64,000 nt of DNA from assembly GCF_001310275.1 (NCBI RefSeq), contig NZ_LGYZ01000123.1:1-64000 (forward strand), written 5' to 3'. Positions 33,578-42,430 of this stretch are shown in pieces; the first letter of the stretch is position 1; every line of letters begins with the position of its first letter. Position numbers and translations under genes: made by a program. The DNA comes from Nocardia arizonensis (GTDB taxonomy: Bacteria; Actinomycetota; Actinomycetes; Mycobacteriales; Mycobacteriaceae). Below the pieces are notes generated by a model. The model ran no database searches and was not told the origin of the DNA. It saw only the letters and a list, made by a program, of their open reading frames with translations.

Positions 33578-35359
33578 GTGAGTTCGGGGGCAAGACGACG
33601 CGCGACGAGGCGCGTGAGACCGGCGATGGTGACGGCGGCGGCTGTGGCGGCGGCGATGCTCGCGGGCTGCGCCGCCAATCCGCCGCCGCCCATCGAGAGC
33701 ACCGACAGCCCGAAGACGACGCAGGCCAAACCGGGTAAGCACACCGTGGTGGTCGCCATCGACGATATCGGCATCGGTTTCAATCCCCATCTGCGCGCCG
33801 ATCAGTCGCCTGCCACCGCGGCGGTCAGCTCCATGGTGCTGCCGAGTCCGTTCCGGCCCGTGCCCAATCCGGCGGTGCCCGGCGCCACCGAATGGGTGGC
33901 CGATACCGCGCTGGTGGTGTCGGCGGAGGTCACCTCGCAGGAACCGTTCACGATCACCTACACGCTGCGCAACCAGGCCAACTGGTCCGACGGCGCGCCG
34001 ATCGCCGCCGAGGACTTCCGCTTCCTGTGGCAGCAGATGATCACCCAGCCGGGCACGTCCGATTCCGCGGGCTACCGGATGATCACCGATGTGAGTTCCG
34101 CCGAGGGCGGCAAACTGGTGACGGTACGGATGAACGCGCCGTATCCGGCTTGGCGCGGACTGTTCGCGAACCTGCTGCCCTCGCACCTGATCAAGGATTC
34201 GCCCAGCGGATTCCAGGAGGGCTGGGGTTCGCAGATCCGGGTGTCCGGCGGTCAGTTCCAGATCAAGAATGTCGACCGCGGTCGCGACGAGATCCAGTTG
34301 GAGCGCAACGACCGGTACTGGGGTACGCCCGCCGCGCCGGATCAGATCCTGCTGCGCCGCGGTGGAACTCCGGCCCAGCTCGCGGATTCCCTGCGCACGG
34401 CGGACGCGCAGATGGCGCTGACCCACGGCGGCATCGCGACCCAGGCGCAACTCGCGGCGATTCCCTCGGTGCGCACGGCGATCATGCCGCAGGCCCGCGA
34501 ACTGCAATTCGTCCTCAACGGCCGCAACGGCGATCTCGCCGACGTCCGGGTCCGGCGCGGTGTGCTCGCCCTGCTCGACCCGGCCCTGCTCGCCACGGTC
34601 GGCGCGCAGACCGGCGGCTGGGTGGATCCGGTGCGCGCGCAGATCCTCGCGCCGTCGGATCCGGGCTACACCCCGACCATGCCCGCGCGCCCGTCGGCGG
34701 ACGAGGCGTTCGCACTGCTCGCCGAGGCGGGCTATCGGCGCGCGGCCGAGCAGCCGCCGGTGGCCTCGCCGACCTCGCCCGCGCAACAGCCGCGGCTGGT
34801 CGCCAAGAACGGCAAGGCGCTGGTGATCAGGATCGGCGCGGTGACCGGTGACGCGACGGCGCTGGCGGTGGCCAATACCGCGGTCGACCAGTTGCGCAGC
34901 GCCGGAATCGACGCGAGCGTGCGCAATCTCGCGCGCGACGAGCTCTACGGGACGGAATTGGTCGGCGGTGGGGTGGACGCCGTCGTCGGCTGGGAGGTCG
35001 CGGGCGCCGATCCGGCGACGGTACTGGCCTCGCGATTCGGCTGTCCGCCCGCGGAAACCGGAACCGGCGACGGTGATACGTCGACCGCGGTGGAGATCGC
35101 GCGGCGCGCGCCGAGCAATCTGTCCGGGATATGCGATCCGGGCCTGCAACCCTCGATCGATGCCGCGATCCGCGGTATCGACGTGGGACGGGTGCTCGGC
35201 GATGCCGAACCGGTGCTGTGGGGACTGTCGACGGTGCTGCCGATCGTGCAGGACAACGTGGTCGCCGCGGCCGGTCCGCGGGTGGACGGCGCTTCGCTGA
35301 GCGGCGCCATCCAGGTCAGCATCTTCGGTGACGCCGCCATGTGGCAGCGGCTGCCGTAG
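33578..35359 (+). CDS. lpqW: LpqW-like lipoprotein, substrate-binding-protein fold
   Basis: The 593-residue lipoprotein has a signal peptide with lipobox LAGC (AVAAAMLAGCAANPPPP), so Cys is lipidated. The rest resembles family 5 peptide-binding proteins: GIGFNPHLRADQSPATAAVS and DGAPIAAEDFRFLWQQMITQ near residue 145, PYPAWRGLFANLLPSHLIKD near 190 and VRRGVLALLDPALLATVGAQ near 330. In mycobacteria LpqW does not import peptides but steers intermediates between PIM and lipoarabinomannan synthesis, acting with PimE. Placement directly after typA matches Rv1166. No ABC permease genes are near, consistent with this role. Start GTG 33578 is the one that places the signal peptide properly. Confidence 0.85.
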   Translation: MSSGARRRATRRVRPAMVTAAAVAAAMLAGCAANPPPPIESTDSPKTTQAKPGKHTVVVAIDDIGIGFNPHLRADQSPATAAVSSMVLPSPFRPVPNPAVPGATEWVADTALVVSAEVTSQEPFTITYTLRNQANWSDGAPIAAEDFRFLWQQMITQPGTSDSAGYRMITDVSSAEGGKLVTVRMNAPYPAWRGLFANLLPSHLIKDSPSGFQEGWGSQIRVSGGQFQIKNVDRGRDEIQLERNDRYWGTPAAPDQILLRRGGTPAQLADSLRTADAQMALTHGGIATQAQLAAIPSVRTAIMPQARELQFVLNGRNGDLADVRVRRGVLALLDPALLATVGAQTGGWVDPVRAQILAPSDPGYTPTMPARPSADEAFALLAEAGYRRAAEQPPVASPTSPAQQPRLVAKNGKALVIRIGAVTGDATALAVANTAVDQLRSAGIDASVRNLARDELYGTELVGGGVDAVVGWEVAGADPATVLASRFGCPPAETGTGDGDTSTAVEIARRAPSNLSGICDPGLQPSIDAAIRGIDVGRVLGDAEPVLWGLSTVLPIVQDNVVAAAGPRVDGASLSGAIQVSIFGDAAMWQRLP

Positions 35360-35461
35360 CCGATCGGCCGGCTGCGCGGTGCGATATGGTGCCGATGTGG
35401 AGGCGTGCGCACTGATCGTTGGACGGTCCCGAGTCGTCCCGGTCCGTTGGGTGGTGGGCGC

Positions 35462-36334
35462 GTGAACGGCGGAATCCTCTTGGTGCACGCCCATCCCGAC
35501 GACGAGTCCATCACCACCGGCGGCACGATCGCGCTGTATCGCCGCCGCGGCGTCCCGGTCACGGTGGTGACCTGCACCCTTGGCGAGGAGGGCGAGGTCA
35601 TCGGGGAACGGTGGGCCCAGCTCACCGCCGACAAGGCCGATCAGCTCGGCGGCTACCGAATCCTGGAGTTGACAGCGGCGTTGGCGGCGCTGGACGTGGA
35701 CGCCCCGCGTTTCCTCGGCGGCGCGGGCCGCTGGCGGGATTCGGGGATGGCCGGTACGCCCTCGGCGCGCAATCCGCGCGCGTTCGTCCATTCGGGCGAG
35801 CAGGCCGTGGCGGCACTCACCGCGACCCTGCTCGAGGTCCGGCCGCGGGTGGTGATCGGTTACGACCCGCGCGGTGGCTACGGCCATCCCGATCACGTTC
35901 GGGCGCACGAGGTCACGACCGAGGCCGTGGCCGCGGCGGCCGAACAGGGTTGGGACACACCGAAGTTCTATTGGACGGTGACCGACGCCGACATGCTGCG
36001 GATACACACCGAGACGCTGGCCCGGCGCACGATAGCGGGCCTGCCCGGCGCGTTGCCGAAGGGCTGGCGACTACCGGGCGCGAACGAATTGGCCAGTGTG
36101 CCCAGTCATTCGGTGACCACCACGATCGAGGTCTCCGATGTGCTCGCCGCCAAACGGGCCGCGCTGCGGGCCCACGCCACTCAGGTCACGGTGGCCGCGT
36201 CCGGTCGGGAGTTCGCGCTGTCGAACAATGTCGCGCAACCGGTGCTGCCGGAGGAGCACTACGTGCTGGTGCGCGGTCGCCGCGGGCCGTCGGGGACGGA
36301 CGGGCGCGAGCACGATCTGCTCGCCGGACTGTAG
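35462..36334 (+). CDS. mshB: N-acetyl-1-D-myo-inositol-2-amino-2-deoxy-alpha-D-glucopyranoside deacetylase
   Basis: The 290-residue enzyme removes the acetyl group from GlcNAc-Ins, the second step of mycothiol biosynthesis. Zinc-site motifs are AHPDDE (residues about 10-15) and the histidine in GGYGHPDHVRAHE (about residue 140). The fold is LmbE/PIG-L-like and the length is typical. GTG 35462 directly precedes the ILLVHAHPDDE start seen in relatives; an upstream in-frame extension is arginine-rich and unlikely. It is the first gene of a short plus-strand cluster with two small downstream genes. Confidence 0.95.
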   Translation: MNGGILLVHAHPDDESITTGGTIALYRRRGVPVTVVTCTLGEEGEVIGERWAQLTADKADQLGGYRILELTAALAALDVDAPRFLGGAGRWRDSGMAGTPSARNPRAFVHSGEQAVAALTATLLEVRPRVVIGYDPRGGYGHPDHVRAHEVTTEAVAAAAEQGWDTPKFYWTVTDADMLRIHTETLARRTIAGLPGALPKGWRLPGANELASVPSHSVTTTIEVSDVLAAKRAALRAHATQVTVAASGREFALSNNVAQPVLPEEHYVLVRGRRGPSGTDGREHDLLAGL

Positions 36335-36379
36335 CGGCATCGTCCACCGCACCGGAACACCGCCGAATAGACTTCGGGT

Positions 36380-36538
36380 ATGTACAACTGGGACCTCCAG
36401 GACGCGATCGTGGCGTTCGTGGACAGCTTGAAACCGAATTGGCCCGCCCAGCACGAGCTGTATATGTCGGCGTTGTACGCCTTCGTCGATATGCAGAGTC
36501 ATTTGCTCACACTGCTCGGCTACCCGCCCGTTCCGTGA
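36380..36538 (+). CDS. Small protein (52 residues) between mshB and a membrane protein gene
   Basis: The reading frame begins MYNWDLQDAIVAFVDSLKP, includes LYMSALYAFVDMQSHLLTLL and ends GYPPVP. It is amphipathic and weakly hydrophobic. Its stop overlaps the GTG of the next gene as GTGA, a coupling pattern seen repeatedly in this window, which argues that it is translated. It lies 45 bases after mshB. No family is recognised. It could be a small membrane-associated partner of the next protein, which is inference. Confidence 0.6.
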   Translation: MYNWDLQDAIVAFVDSLKPNWPAQHELYMSALYAFVDMQSHLLTLLGYPPVP

Positions 36539-36984
36539 CGGCGACCGCCAAGGGCGGCCCCGCCGCCGTCGCGGTCATGGTGCTGATCGTGTTCAGCGGC
36601 CTGTTCACGCTCGTCTTCGAGGTGCTGTACCTGCCGATCTACCTCGGCAGCGGCACCCTGCCCGCGCCGGAGCCCGAAGTGGTGGCCGCCCCCGCCGGAC
36701 TCGCCGCGAGTCTGCACGACGGCGCGGTCGCCTTTCCGATCACCGCCCTGCTCGCCGCGGTGCTGAACGTGCTGCTGGTCGCGGCCATGCGCACGCTCAC
36801 CGACCGGCCCGGCGTCGCCTTGCTGCCGGTGGCGGCGTGGCTGTTCGGCTTCCTGGCAAGTTCGGTCAGCGGTCCGGGCGGCGACATCATGCTCCTCAGC
36901 GATTGGCCCACGCTGGCGCTGCTGCTGTGCGGCCTCGTGCCGCCGCTGTTCTACGCCTACACCCGCTCACTGGTCGCGAGCTGA
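36535..36984 (+). CDS. Four-helix membrane protein, Rv1171-like
   Basis: The 149-residue protein has four hydrophobic helices (AVAVMVLIVFSGLFTLVFEV; AFPITALLAAVLNVLLVAAM; VALLPVAAWLFGFLASSVSG; LALLLCGLVPPLFYAYT). A conserved loop with a SGPGGDIML segment precedes the last helix. In mycobacteria a similar small membrane protein (Rv1171) lies just after mshB, so this is probably its counterpart. Start GTG 36535 overlaps the small upstream gene. Function is unknown. It converges on the PH-domain gene with 37 bases between. Confidence 0.75.
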   Translation: MTATAKGGPAAVAVMVLIVFSGLFTLVFEVLYLPIYLGSGTLPAPEPEVVAAPAGLAASLHDGAVAFPITALLAAVLNVLLVAAMRTLTDRPGVALLPVAAWLFGFLASSVSGPGGDIMLLSDWPTLALLLCGLVPPLFYAYTRSLVAS

Positions 36985-37021
36985 GGCGGGTCGTTCGATC
37001 CGCACGCGGACGAGCGGCATG

Positions 37022-38629
37022 TCACCGGGCGCCCCGCGTCGGCTGATCGCCGTCGATGCCGATGCGACCCGGGGTCACGGCTTCGATCAGGGCGTATGCC
37101 TGTTCCAGTGGGACGTCGACGACGAGATAGCGCTTCTTGCCCGCGGCGGTCGCGGCGACCACCGTCGCCACGCCCGAGCGGCGCTGCCAGAAGGACTGTC
37201 GGACCGTCCAGCCGATGATGCCGGGGCCCTCGAGGCAGTCGCGGTCGCGGTCGAGGGAACCGGAGCGGGTGATGAGCCAGGCGCGGGTGGCGGCGGTGGC
37301 GGGAAGGACGGCGTGACCGAGGCCGCGGTAGCGATCTTCGGCGAGCGCGAGTGCCGCGACGGCCGTCAGCGCGGGCAGCAGCCACCACCACGGGGAGAAG
37401 GCGAACCCGAGCACGGCGAGCAGCAGCAGTGCCGCGGCGGCGCCGCCGGGGAGGGCGAGTGCGCGGGTGTGGCGGCGGCGGCGGGCGGCGGGTCCGTGGG
37501 GGATCAGCGCGACCGTGCCCTGCGTACTGACCACCGCTCCCGTATTCGACTGCGCGGAAGTGACTTCCGCGGTATCCGGCGCGGAATCGGCGCCCGGGAG
37601 GGCCGCGCGGGAGGCGAGCAGTTCGGCGAGGGTGCGCTCCACCGCGGACCGGGGCGCTTGCGGAAGCAGTTTCTGGCGCGAATTCTCCCCGACCATGATC
37701 GCCTCGAGTTCCGCGCCGCCCGCCATGCGCAGCAGCAGGGGCTCGTTCACGGTCGCGCCGCGAAAGCGCGCCAGGTCCAGGGTGATCTGGCGGGTGGTGA
37801 ATAGGCCGTGGCGCAGTTGCAGGGTGCGACCGCTGTCGAGTACCCGCAGGCCGAAATACGTTGCGAGATAACGGGTGCATGCCGCCGCGCTGACCAGCAC
37901 GAAGATCGCCGCGAACAGTCCGATCGCCGCCGCGGCGACGAGTGCCGCGGTGCCGTCCTCGAGTGCGTGCACGGCGGTGGAACGGAAGAAGACCTCGCCG
38001 AGGCCGTACTGGAAGGCCGCGCCCGCGATGGGGGCGACGACCGCGAATCCGGTGAGCGAGAGCGGCGCGTAGCGGACCCAACTCGCCCGCCAGTGCCCGA
38101 TCTCGCGCTCACCCGGCCCGGCGGCGTGCCGTGGCGCGGACGGAATCGACTGTTCGACTTCGGATTTCACGACGTCGGTGAGGTGTGTCAGCAGGGTCGC
38201 GCGCAGTGCGGGCACCAGGCGGCGATCCAGGGAGTCGAGTTCGAACTTCTCCCCGGTATCGGCCTGCTGACCCGTACCGAGCACCACCACCGAGAGACCG
38301 AGCGCGCGGTGCAGCAGATCGGATTCGATGTCAACCGAACGGATTCGGGAGCGCGGCACCGACAGCATCCGGCGTCGGAGCAGGCCGGTGCGCAGTTCGA
38401 CGTGGGTGGGCCCGATCCGGTAGGTGGTGGTGAACCAGCGGGTCAGCGCGAAACCCACGACCAGCGCGAGCGGGACGAGACTCCAGCCGTGATTGCCGCT
38501 GCTGGTGCCGAGGATGAGCGTGCCGACGAACACCGGGATGAACTTGACCACCTCGGTCACCGGGTGCACCAACAGCATTCGCTTGTCCAGCCGCAGCCAC
38601 GGCTCGACCTCGGTGACCTGCGTGCTCAC
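37022..38629 (-). CDS. YdbT-like membrane protein with bacterial PH domains
   Basis: The 535-residue protein has three bPH2-type domains separated by hydrophobic helices. The first domain contains TTYRIGPTHVELRTGLLRRR and SVPRSRIRSVDIESDLLHRA, and the second has ATYFGLRVLDSGRTLQLRHG with ITLDLARFRGATVN. The third appears near the C-terminus (GPGIIGWTVRQSFWQRRSGV). Transmembrane pairs include FIPVFVGTLILG and LGFAFSPWWWLLPALTAVAA. It pairs with a shorter PH-domain protein upstream, and its GTG overlaps that stop (GTGA). Such YdbS/YdbT pairs confer resistance to certain antimicrobial compounds in Bacillus; the role here is unknown. Confidence 0.85.
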   Translation of the reverse strand: MSTQVTEVEPWLRLDKRMLLVHPVTEVVKFIPVFVGTLILGTSSGNHGWSLVPLALVVGFALTRWFTTTYRIGPTHVELRTGLLRRRMLSVPRSRIRSVDIESDLLHRALGLSVVVLGTGQQADTGEKFELDSLDRRLVPALRATLLTHLTDVVKSEVEQSIPSAPRHAAGPGEREIGHWRASWVRYAPLSLTGFAVVAPIAGAAFQYGLGEVFFRSTAVHALEDGTAALVAAAAIGLFAAIFVLVSAAACTRYLATYFGLRVLDSGRTLQLRHGLFTTRQITLDLARFRGATVNEPLLLRMAGGAELEAIMVGENSRQKLLPQAPRSAVERTLAELLASRAALPGADSAPDTAEVTSAQSNTGAVVSTQGTVALIPHGPAARRRRHTRALALPGGAAAALLLLAVLGFAFSPWWWLLPALTAVAALALAEDRYRGLGHAVLPATAATRAWLITRSGSLDRDRDCLEGPGIIGWTVRQSFWQRRSGVATVVAATAAGKKRYLVVDVPLEQAYALIEAVTPGRIGIDGDQPTRGAR

Positions 38630-39123
38630 GTGGCGTCTCCGCGGTGCAGCGCGGCGATCTCGGTCAATCGTGTCACCGTCTGCTCGGCCACGGACAGATC
38701 CAATGCCTCGATGCGTACCGCGCCCGCCGAGGACGCGGTGGTCACCGTGACAGTCGACAAGCCGAGCAGGCGCTCCAACGGACCGCGTTCGGTGTCGACG
38801 GTCTGCAACCGCGAGATCGGGGCAACCCGGCTCTCCTGGTTGAACCAGCCCACCCGCGTGTAGACCGCCTCGTCGGTGACCTCCCAGCGGTGCACCGCGT
38901 AGCGCCACAACGGCACCGCCACCACGTTGAAGATCCCGAGGACCAGCGCGGCGGACAGCGCCACGACCTGCCAACCGCGGCGATCGGCATCGAAGGACGC
39001 CCAAACCAGCACGGCCACGATCGGGATCAGCCAGAAAAGACCGGCTCGCAGCCCCCACAGACGCTTCGCGCGGGGACTCGGACGCCAGGCCGGATCGGCC
39101 AGGATGGTGCGCGGAGGCGACAT
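38626..39123 (-). CDS. YdbS-like PH-domain membrane protein
   Basis: The 165-residue protein has two N-terminal membrane helices (GLFWLIPIVAVLVWASF; VALSAALVLGIFNVVAVPL) and one bPH2 domain: WEVTDEAVYTRVGWFNQESR then ISRLQTVDTERGPLERLLGL and VTVTTASSAGAVRIEALD. These are standard features of the YdbS half of YdbS/YdbT pairs. It overlaps the start of the longer partner by 4 bases. ATG 39123 is chosen, with ATG 39132 also possible. It is divergent from fbiC with about 140 bases between. Confidence 0.85.
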   Translation of the reverse strand: MSPPRTILADPAWRPSPRAKRLWGLRAGLFWLIPIVAVLVWASFDADRRGWQVVALSAALVLGIFNVVAVPLWRYAVHRWEVTDEAVYTRVGWFNQESRVAPISRLQTVDTERGPLERLLGLSTVTVTTASSAGAVRIEALDLSVAEQTVTRLTEIAALHRGDAT

Positions 39124-39266
39124 GCTTGCCATCGTGGCACGGATTCGCGGAATAACGCCGTGCCGCGGTGAGGTTGTGCTGCTCACGGCCGCGCCGCGCG
39201 GGCGCCGTCGCCGTGCGTGTGCCCGATGCGGTGCACTGGAGTGAGACAGCGAAGGATGGGTAGCGC

Positions 39267-41867
39267 ATGATCGAAGGCGTGACCGAGCTAGCGACACCGA
39301 GTGTTCCCCCGGCACCGCCCACGCCGTCGGCCATGCGCCGGGCGCTGCGCCGTGCGCGCGACGGTGTGACCCTCAATGTGGACGAGGCCGTCGTGCTGCT
39401 GCACGCGCGCGGCGACGACCTCATCGATCTGTGCCACAGTGCCGCCAGGGTGCGCGACGCCGGACTGGGGTCCGCGGGCCGTCCGGGCACCATCAGTTAC
39501 TCGCGCAATGTCTTCATCCCGCTGACGCGGCTGTGCCGCGACAAATGCCACTACTGCACCTTCGTCACCGTGCCGGGAAAACTGCGCGCCGAGGGCAAGG
39601 GCATGTTCCTCGAACCCGACGAGGTACTCGAGATCGCTCGCCGGGGCGCGGCCCTCGGGTGTAAGGAAGCGCTGTTCACCCTGGGCGATCGGCCCGAGGA
39701 CCGCTGGCCGGAGGCGGCGCGGTGGCTCGACGAACGCGGTTACGACTCGACCCTCGACTACCTGCGCGCCGTCTCCATCCTCGTGCTCGAGGAGACCGGA
39801 CTGCTCCCGCATCTGAATCCGGGCGTGATGAGCTGGGCGGAGATCTCCCGCCTCAAGCCGGTGGCGCAGTCGATGGGCATGATGCTCGAGACCACGTCCA
39901 CTCGGCTGTTCACCGAGAAGGGCGAATGCCACCACGGCAGTCCCGACAAGGACCCCGCGGTGCGGCTGCGCGCCATCACCGACGCCGGGCGGCTGTCGGT
40001 GCCCTACACCACCGGAATTCTGGTCGGCATCGGTGAGACGCTCGCCGAGCGCGCCGATTCCATCATGGAGATTCGCAAGCTGCACAAGGCTTTCGGGCAC
40101 ATCCAGGAAGTCATCGTGCAGAACTTCCGCGCCAAGGGCGATACCCCCATGCGCGACGCGCCCGATGCCGGGTTCGAGGAGTTCCGCGCCACCATCGCGG
40201 TCACCAGGCTGCTGCTCGGACCGGATGTGCCGGTGCAGGCGCCGCCGAATCTGGTGTCGGAAGCCGAATGTCGCGCACTCGTCGACGCGGGCATCGACGA
40301 CTGGGGCGGGGTCTCCCCGGTGACCCCCGACCACGTGAATCCCGAACGGCCGTGGCCGAATCTGGACACTCTGCTCGAGATCACCGAGGCGGCCGGATTC
40401 CGGTTGGTCGAACGGACCTCGGCGCACCCGAGATACGTCCGCGCGGGCAATCCGTGGATCGATCCGCGCATCGGCGCGCACGTCGCGGCGCTCACCGACG
40501 CGGCGACCGGCTTGGCCGATCCACAGGCGATGCCGACGGGCCTGCCCTGGCAGGAGCCCGACGAGTCCTGGGAGTCGACGGGCCGCGTCGATCTCGACAC
40601 CGACATCGACGTGACCGGTCGTCGTACCGAAAGCCGAAGTGATTCCGGGTTGGGAGCGGAGATCGTCGGCGCCTTCGGCGACTGGGACACCATTCGCGAA
40701 CAGGCGCGCGATCTGGTCACCGCCGCGCCGGAGCGGCTCGACGCGGACGTGCTGGCCGCCCTGCGCGCGGCCGAGCGCGATCCGGCCGGACTGTCCGACG
40801 CCGAATACCTGGCGCTGGCCACCGCCGACGGCACGGATCTCGAGGCCGTGGCGGCGCTGGCCGATCAGCTGCGGCGTGAGGTGTCCGGCGACGAGGTCAC
40901 CTACGTGGTGAACCGGAACATCAACTTCACCAATATCTGCTACACCGGATGCCGGTTCTGCGCGTTCGCCCAGCGCAAGGGCGATGCCGACGCGTTCACG
41001 CTGAGTACCGACGAGGTGGCCGACCGGGCTTGGGAGGCCCACGTCGACGGCGCCACCGAGGTCTGCATGCAGGGCGGTATCGATCCCGATCTGCCGGTCA
41101 CCGGATACGCCGATCTGGTGCGCGCGGTGAAGCGGCGCGTGCCGTCGATGCACGTGCACGCCTTCAGTCCCATGGAGGTCGTAAACGGCGCCTCGCGCGG
41201 CGGTCAGAGCATCAGGGACTGGCTGGTCGCGCTGAAGGAGGCCGGACTCGACACAATTCCCGGTACCGCGGCCGAGATCCTCGACGACGAGGTGCGGTGG
41301 GTGCTCACCAAGGGCAAACTGCCGACCTCGGCTTGGATCGAGGTCATCACCACCGCGCACCAGGTGGGGCTGCGGTCGAGTTCGACCATGATGTACGGCC
41401 ACGTGGACAGCCCGATGCACTGGGTCGGCCACCTGCGGGTGCTGCGCGGAATCCAGGACGAGACCGGCGGTTTCACCGAATTCGTGCTGCTGCCGTTCGT
41501 ACATCAGAGCGCGCCGCTCTACCTCGCGGGAGCGGCCCGGCCGGGCCCCACCATTCGCGACAATCGCGCCGCGCACGCGCTTGCCCGCATCATGCTGCAC
41601 GGGCGCATCCCCAATATCCAGACCAGCTGGGTCAAACTCGGTGTCGCGGGTACCCGCCTCATGCTCGACGGCGGCGCGAACGACCTCGGCGGCACCCTCA
41701 TGGAGGAGACCATCTCCCGGATGGCCGGGTCACAGCACGGTTCCGCCAAGACCGTCGCCGAACTGCGCGATATCGCCGACGGCATCGGCCGTCCGGTGCG
41801 CGAGCGCACCACTGTCTACGGCCGCGTGGACCGGGCCGCGCGACCCATTCCGATCGCCGCGGGATGA
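39267..41867 (+). CDS. fbiC: 7,8-didemethyl-8-hydroxy-5-deazariboflavin (F0) synthase FbiC
   Basis: The 866-residue fused enzyme makes the F0 chromophore of coenzyme F420 from a flavin precursor and tyrosine. Two radical-SAM halves are visible. The CofG-like N-terminal half has the cluster motif CRDKCHYC (Cys90, Cys94, Cys97). The CofH-like C-terminal half has CYTGCRFC (Cys558, Cys562, Cys565) and HAFSPMEV. Length matches actinobacterial FbiC. The presence of an F420-type oxidoreductase gene about 8 kb away fits. It is monocistronic on the plus strand and separated by about 240 bases from fdxC. Confidence 0.97.
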   Translation: MIEGVTELATPSVPPAPPTPSAMRRALRRARDGVTLNVDEAVVLLHARGDDLIDLCHSAARVRDAGLGSAGRPGTISYSRNVFIPLTRLCRDKCHYCTFVTVPGKLRAEGKGMFLEPDEVLEIARRGAALGCKEALFTLGDRPEDRWPEAARWLDERGYDSTLDYLRAVSILVLEETGLLPHLNPGVMSWAEISRLKPVAQSMGMMLETTSTRLFTEKGECHHGSPDKDPAVRLRAITDAGRLSVPYTTGILVGIGETLAERADSIMEIRKLHKAFGHIQEVIVQNFRAKGDTPMRDAPDAGFEEFRATIAVTRLLLGPDVPVQAPPNLVSEAECRALVDAGIDDWGGVSPVTPDHVNPERPWPNLDTLLEITEAAGFRLVERTSAHPRYVRAGNPWIDPRIGAHVAALTDAATGLADPQAMPTGLPWQEPDESWESTGRVDLDTDIDVTGRRTESRSDSGLGAEIVGAFGDWDTIREQARDLVTAAPERLDADVLAALRAAERDPAGLSDAEYLALATADGTDLEAVAALADQLRREVSGDEVTYVVNRNINFTNICYTGCRFCAFAQRKGDADAFTLSTDEVADRAWEAHVDGATEVCMQGGIDPDLPVTGYADLVRAVKRRVPSMHVHAFSPMEVVNGASRGGQSIRDWLVALKEAGLDTIPGTAAEILDDEVRWVLTKGKLPTSAWIEVITTAHQVGLRSSSTMMYGHVDSPMHWVGHLRVLRGIQDETGGFTEFVLLPFVHQSAPLYLAGAARPGPTIRDNRAAHALARIMLHGRIPNIQTSWVKLGVAGTRLMLDGGANDLGGTLMEETISRMAGSQHGSAKTVAELRDIADGIGRPVRERTTVYGRVDRAARPIPIAAG

Positions 41868-42105
41868 GCTCACGGTCCGCCGCGCCGCGTGGCTTTGCGT
41901 GGCCACGGTGGAAGGGCGGATTCGGCGGCGCGGCACTAGGATCGGGGTGGTCGCGTCGAAGTCGGCGGATCGGTGTGGCACCCGCGTCTACCGGGGGCGG
42001 AGCCGGACAAGTTAGGGCAGGCTGACCGGTAGTACCGTGGGGTGCCGGGATAGGGTTTCGCAGGCGGAGCATTCCCGCAGGCGAGGACAGACTAGGAGAG
42101 CGGCA

Positions 42106-42426
42106 GTGCCGTACATCATCGCTGAACCGTGCGTTGACGTGAAGGACAAGGCATGCATCGAGGAATGCCCCGTGGACTGCATCTACGAGGGCGGCCGCAT
42201 GCTCTACATCCATCCCGACGAGTGCGTTGACTGTGGTGCATGTGAGCCCGTGTGCCCGGTGGAGGCGATCTTCTACGAAGACGACACGCCGGATCAGTGG
42301 AGCGGTTACGTGAACGCCAACGTCGATTTCTTCGACGAACTCGGTTCGCCGGGCGGTGCGACCAAGGTCGGCAAGGTGGACTACGACCCGCCGTTCATCA
42401 AAGAACTCCCTCCGATGGGTGAATGA
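42106..42426 (+). CDS. fdxC: Seven-iron ferredoxin FdxC
   Basis: The 106-residue ferredoxin carries the actinobacterial 3Fe-4S/4Fe-4S pattern: Cys9, Cys17, Cys21 and Cys25, then Cys40, Cys43, Cys46 and Cys50 in ECVDCGACEPVCPVEAIFYE. It transfers electrons at low potential. GTG 42106 is preceded by AGGAG. It is directly followed by the aminotransferase gene, as in M. tuberculosis (Rv1177-Rv1178) and Corynebacterium, an old arrangement. No dedicated reductase is adjacent. Confidence 0.96.
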   Translation: MPYIIAEPCVDVKDKACIEECPVDCIYEGGRMLYIHPDECVDCGACEPVCPVEAIFYEDDTPDQWSGYVNANVDFFDELGSPGGATKVGKVDYDPPFIKELPPMGE

Positions 42427-42430
42427 GCGC

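Noticed and set aside
33218..36007. 929-residue open frame on the minus strand across typA, lpqW and mshB
   Set aside because: It is antisense to three well-recognised genes, is arginine/histidine/glycine-rich and has no start with a ribosome binding site. It is a by-product of high GC content.
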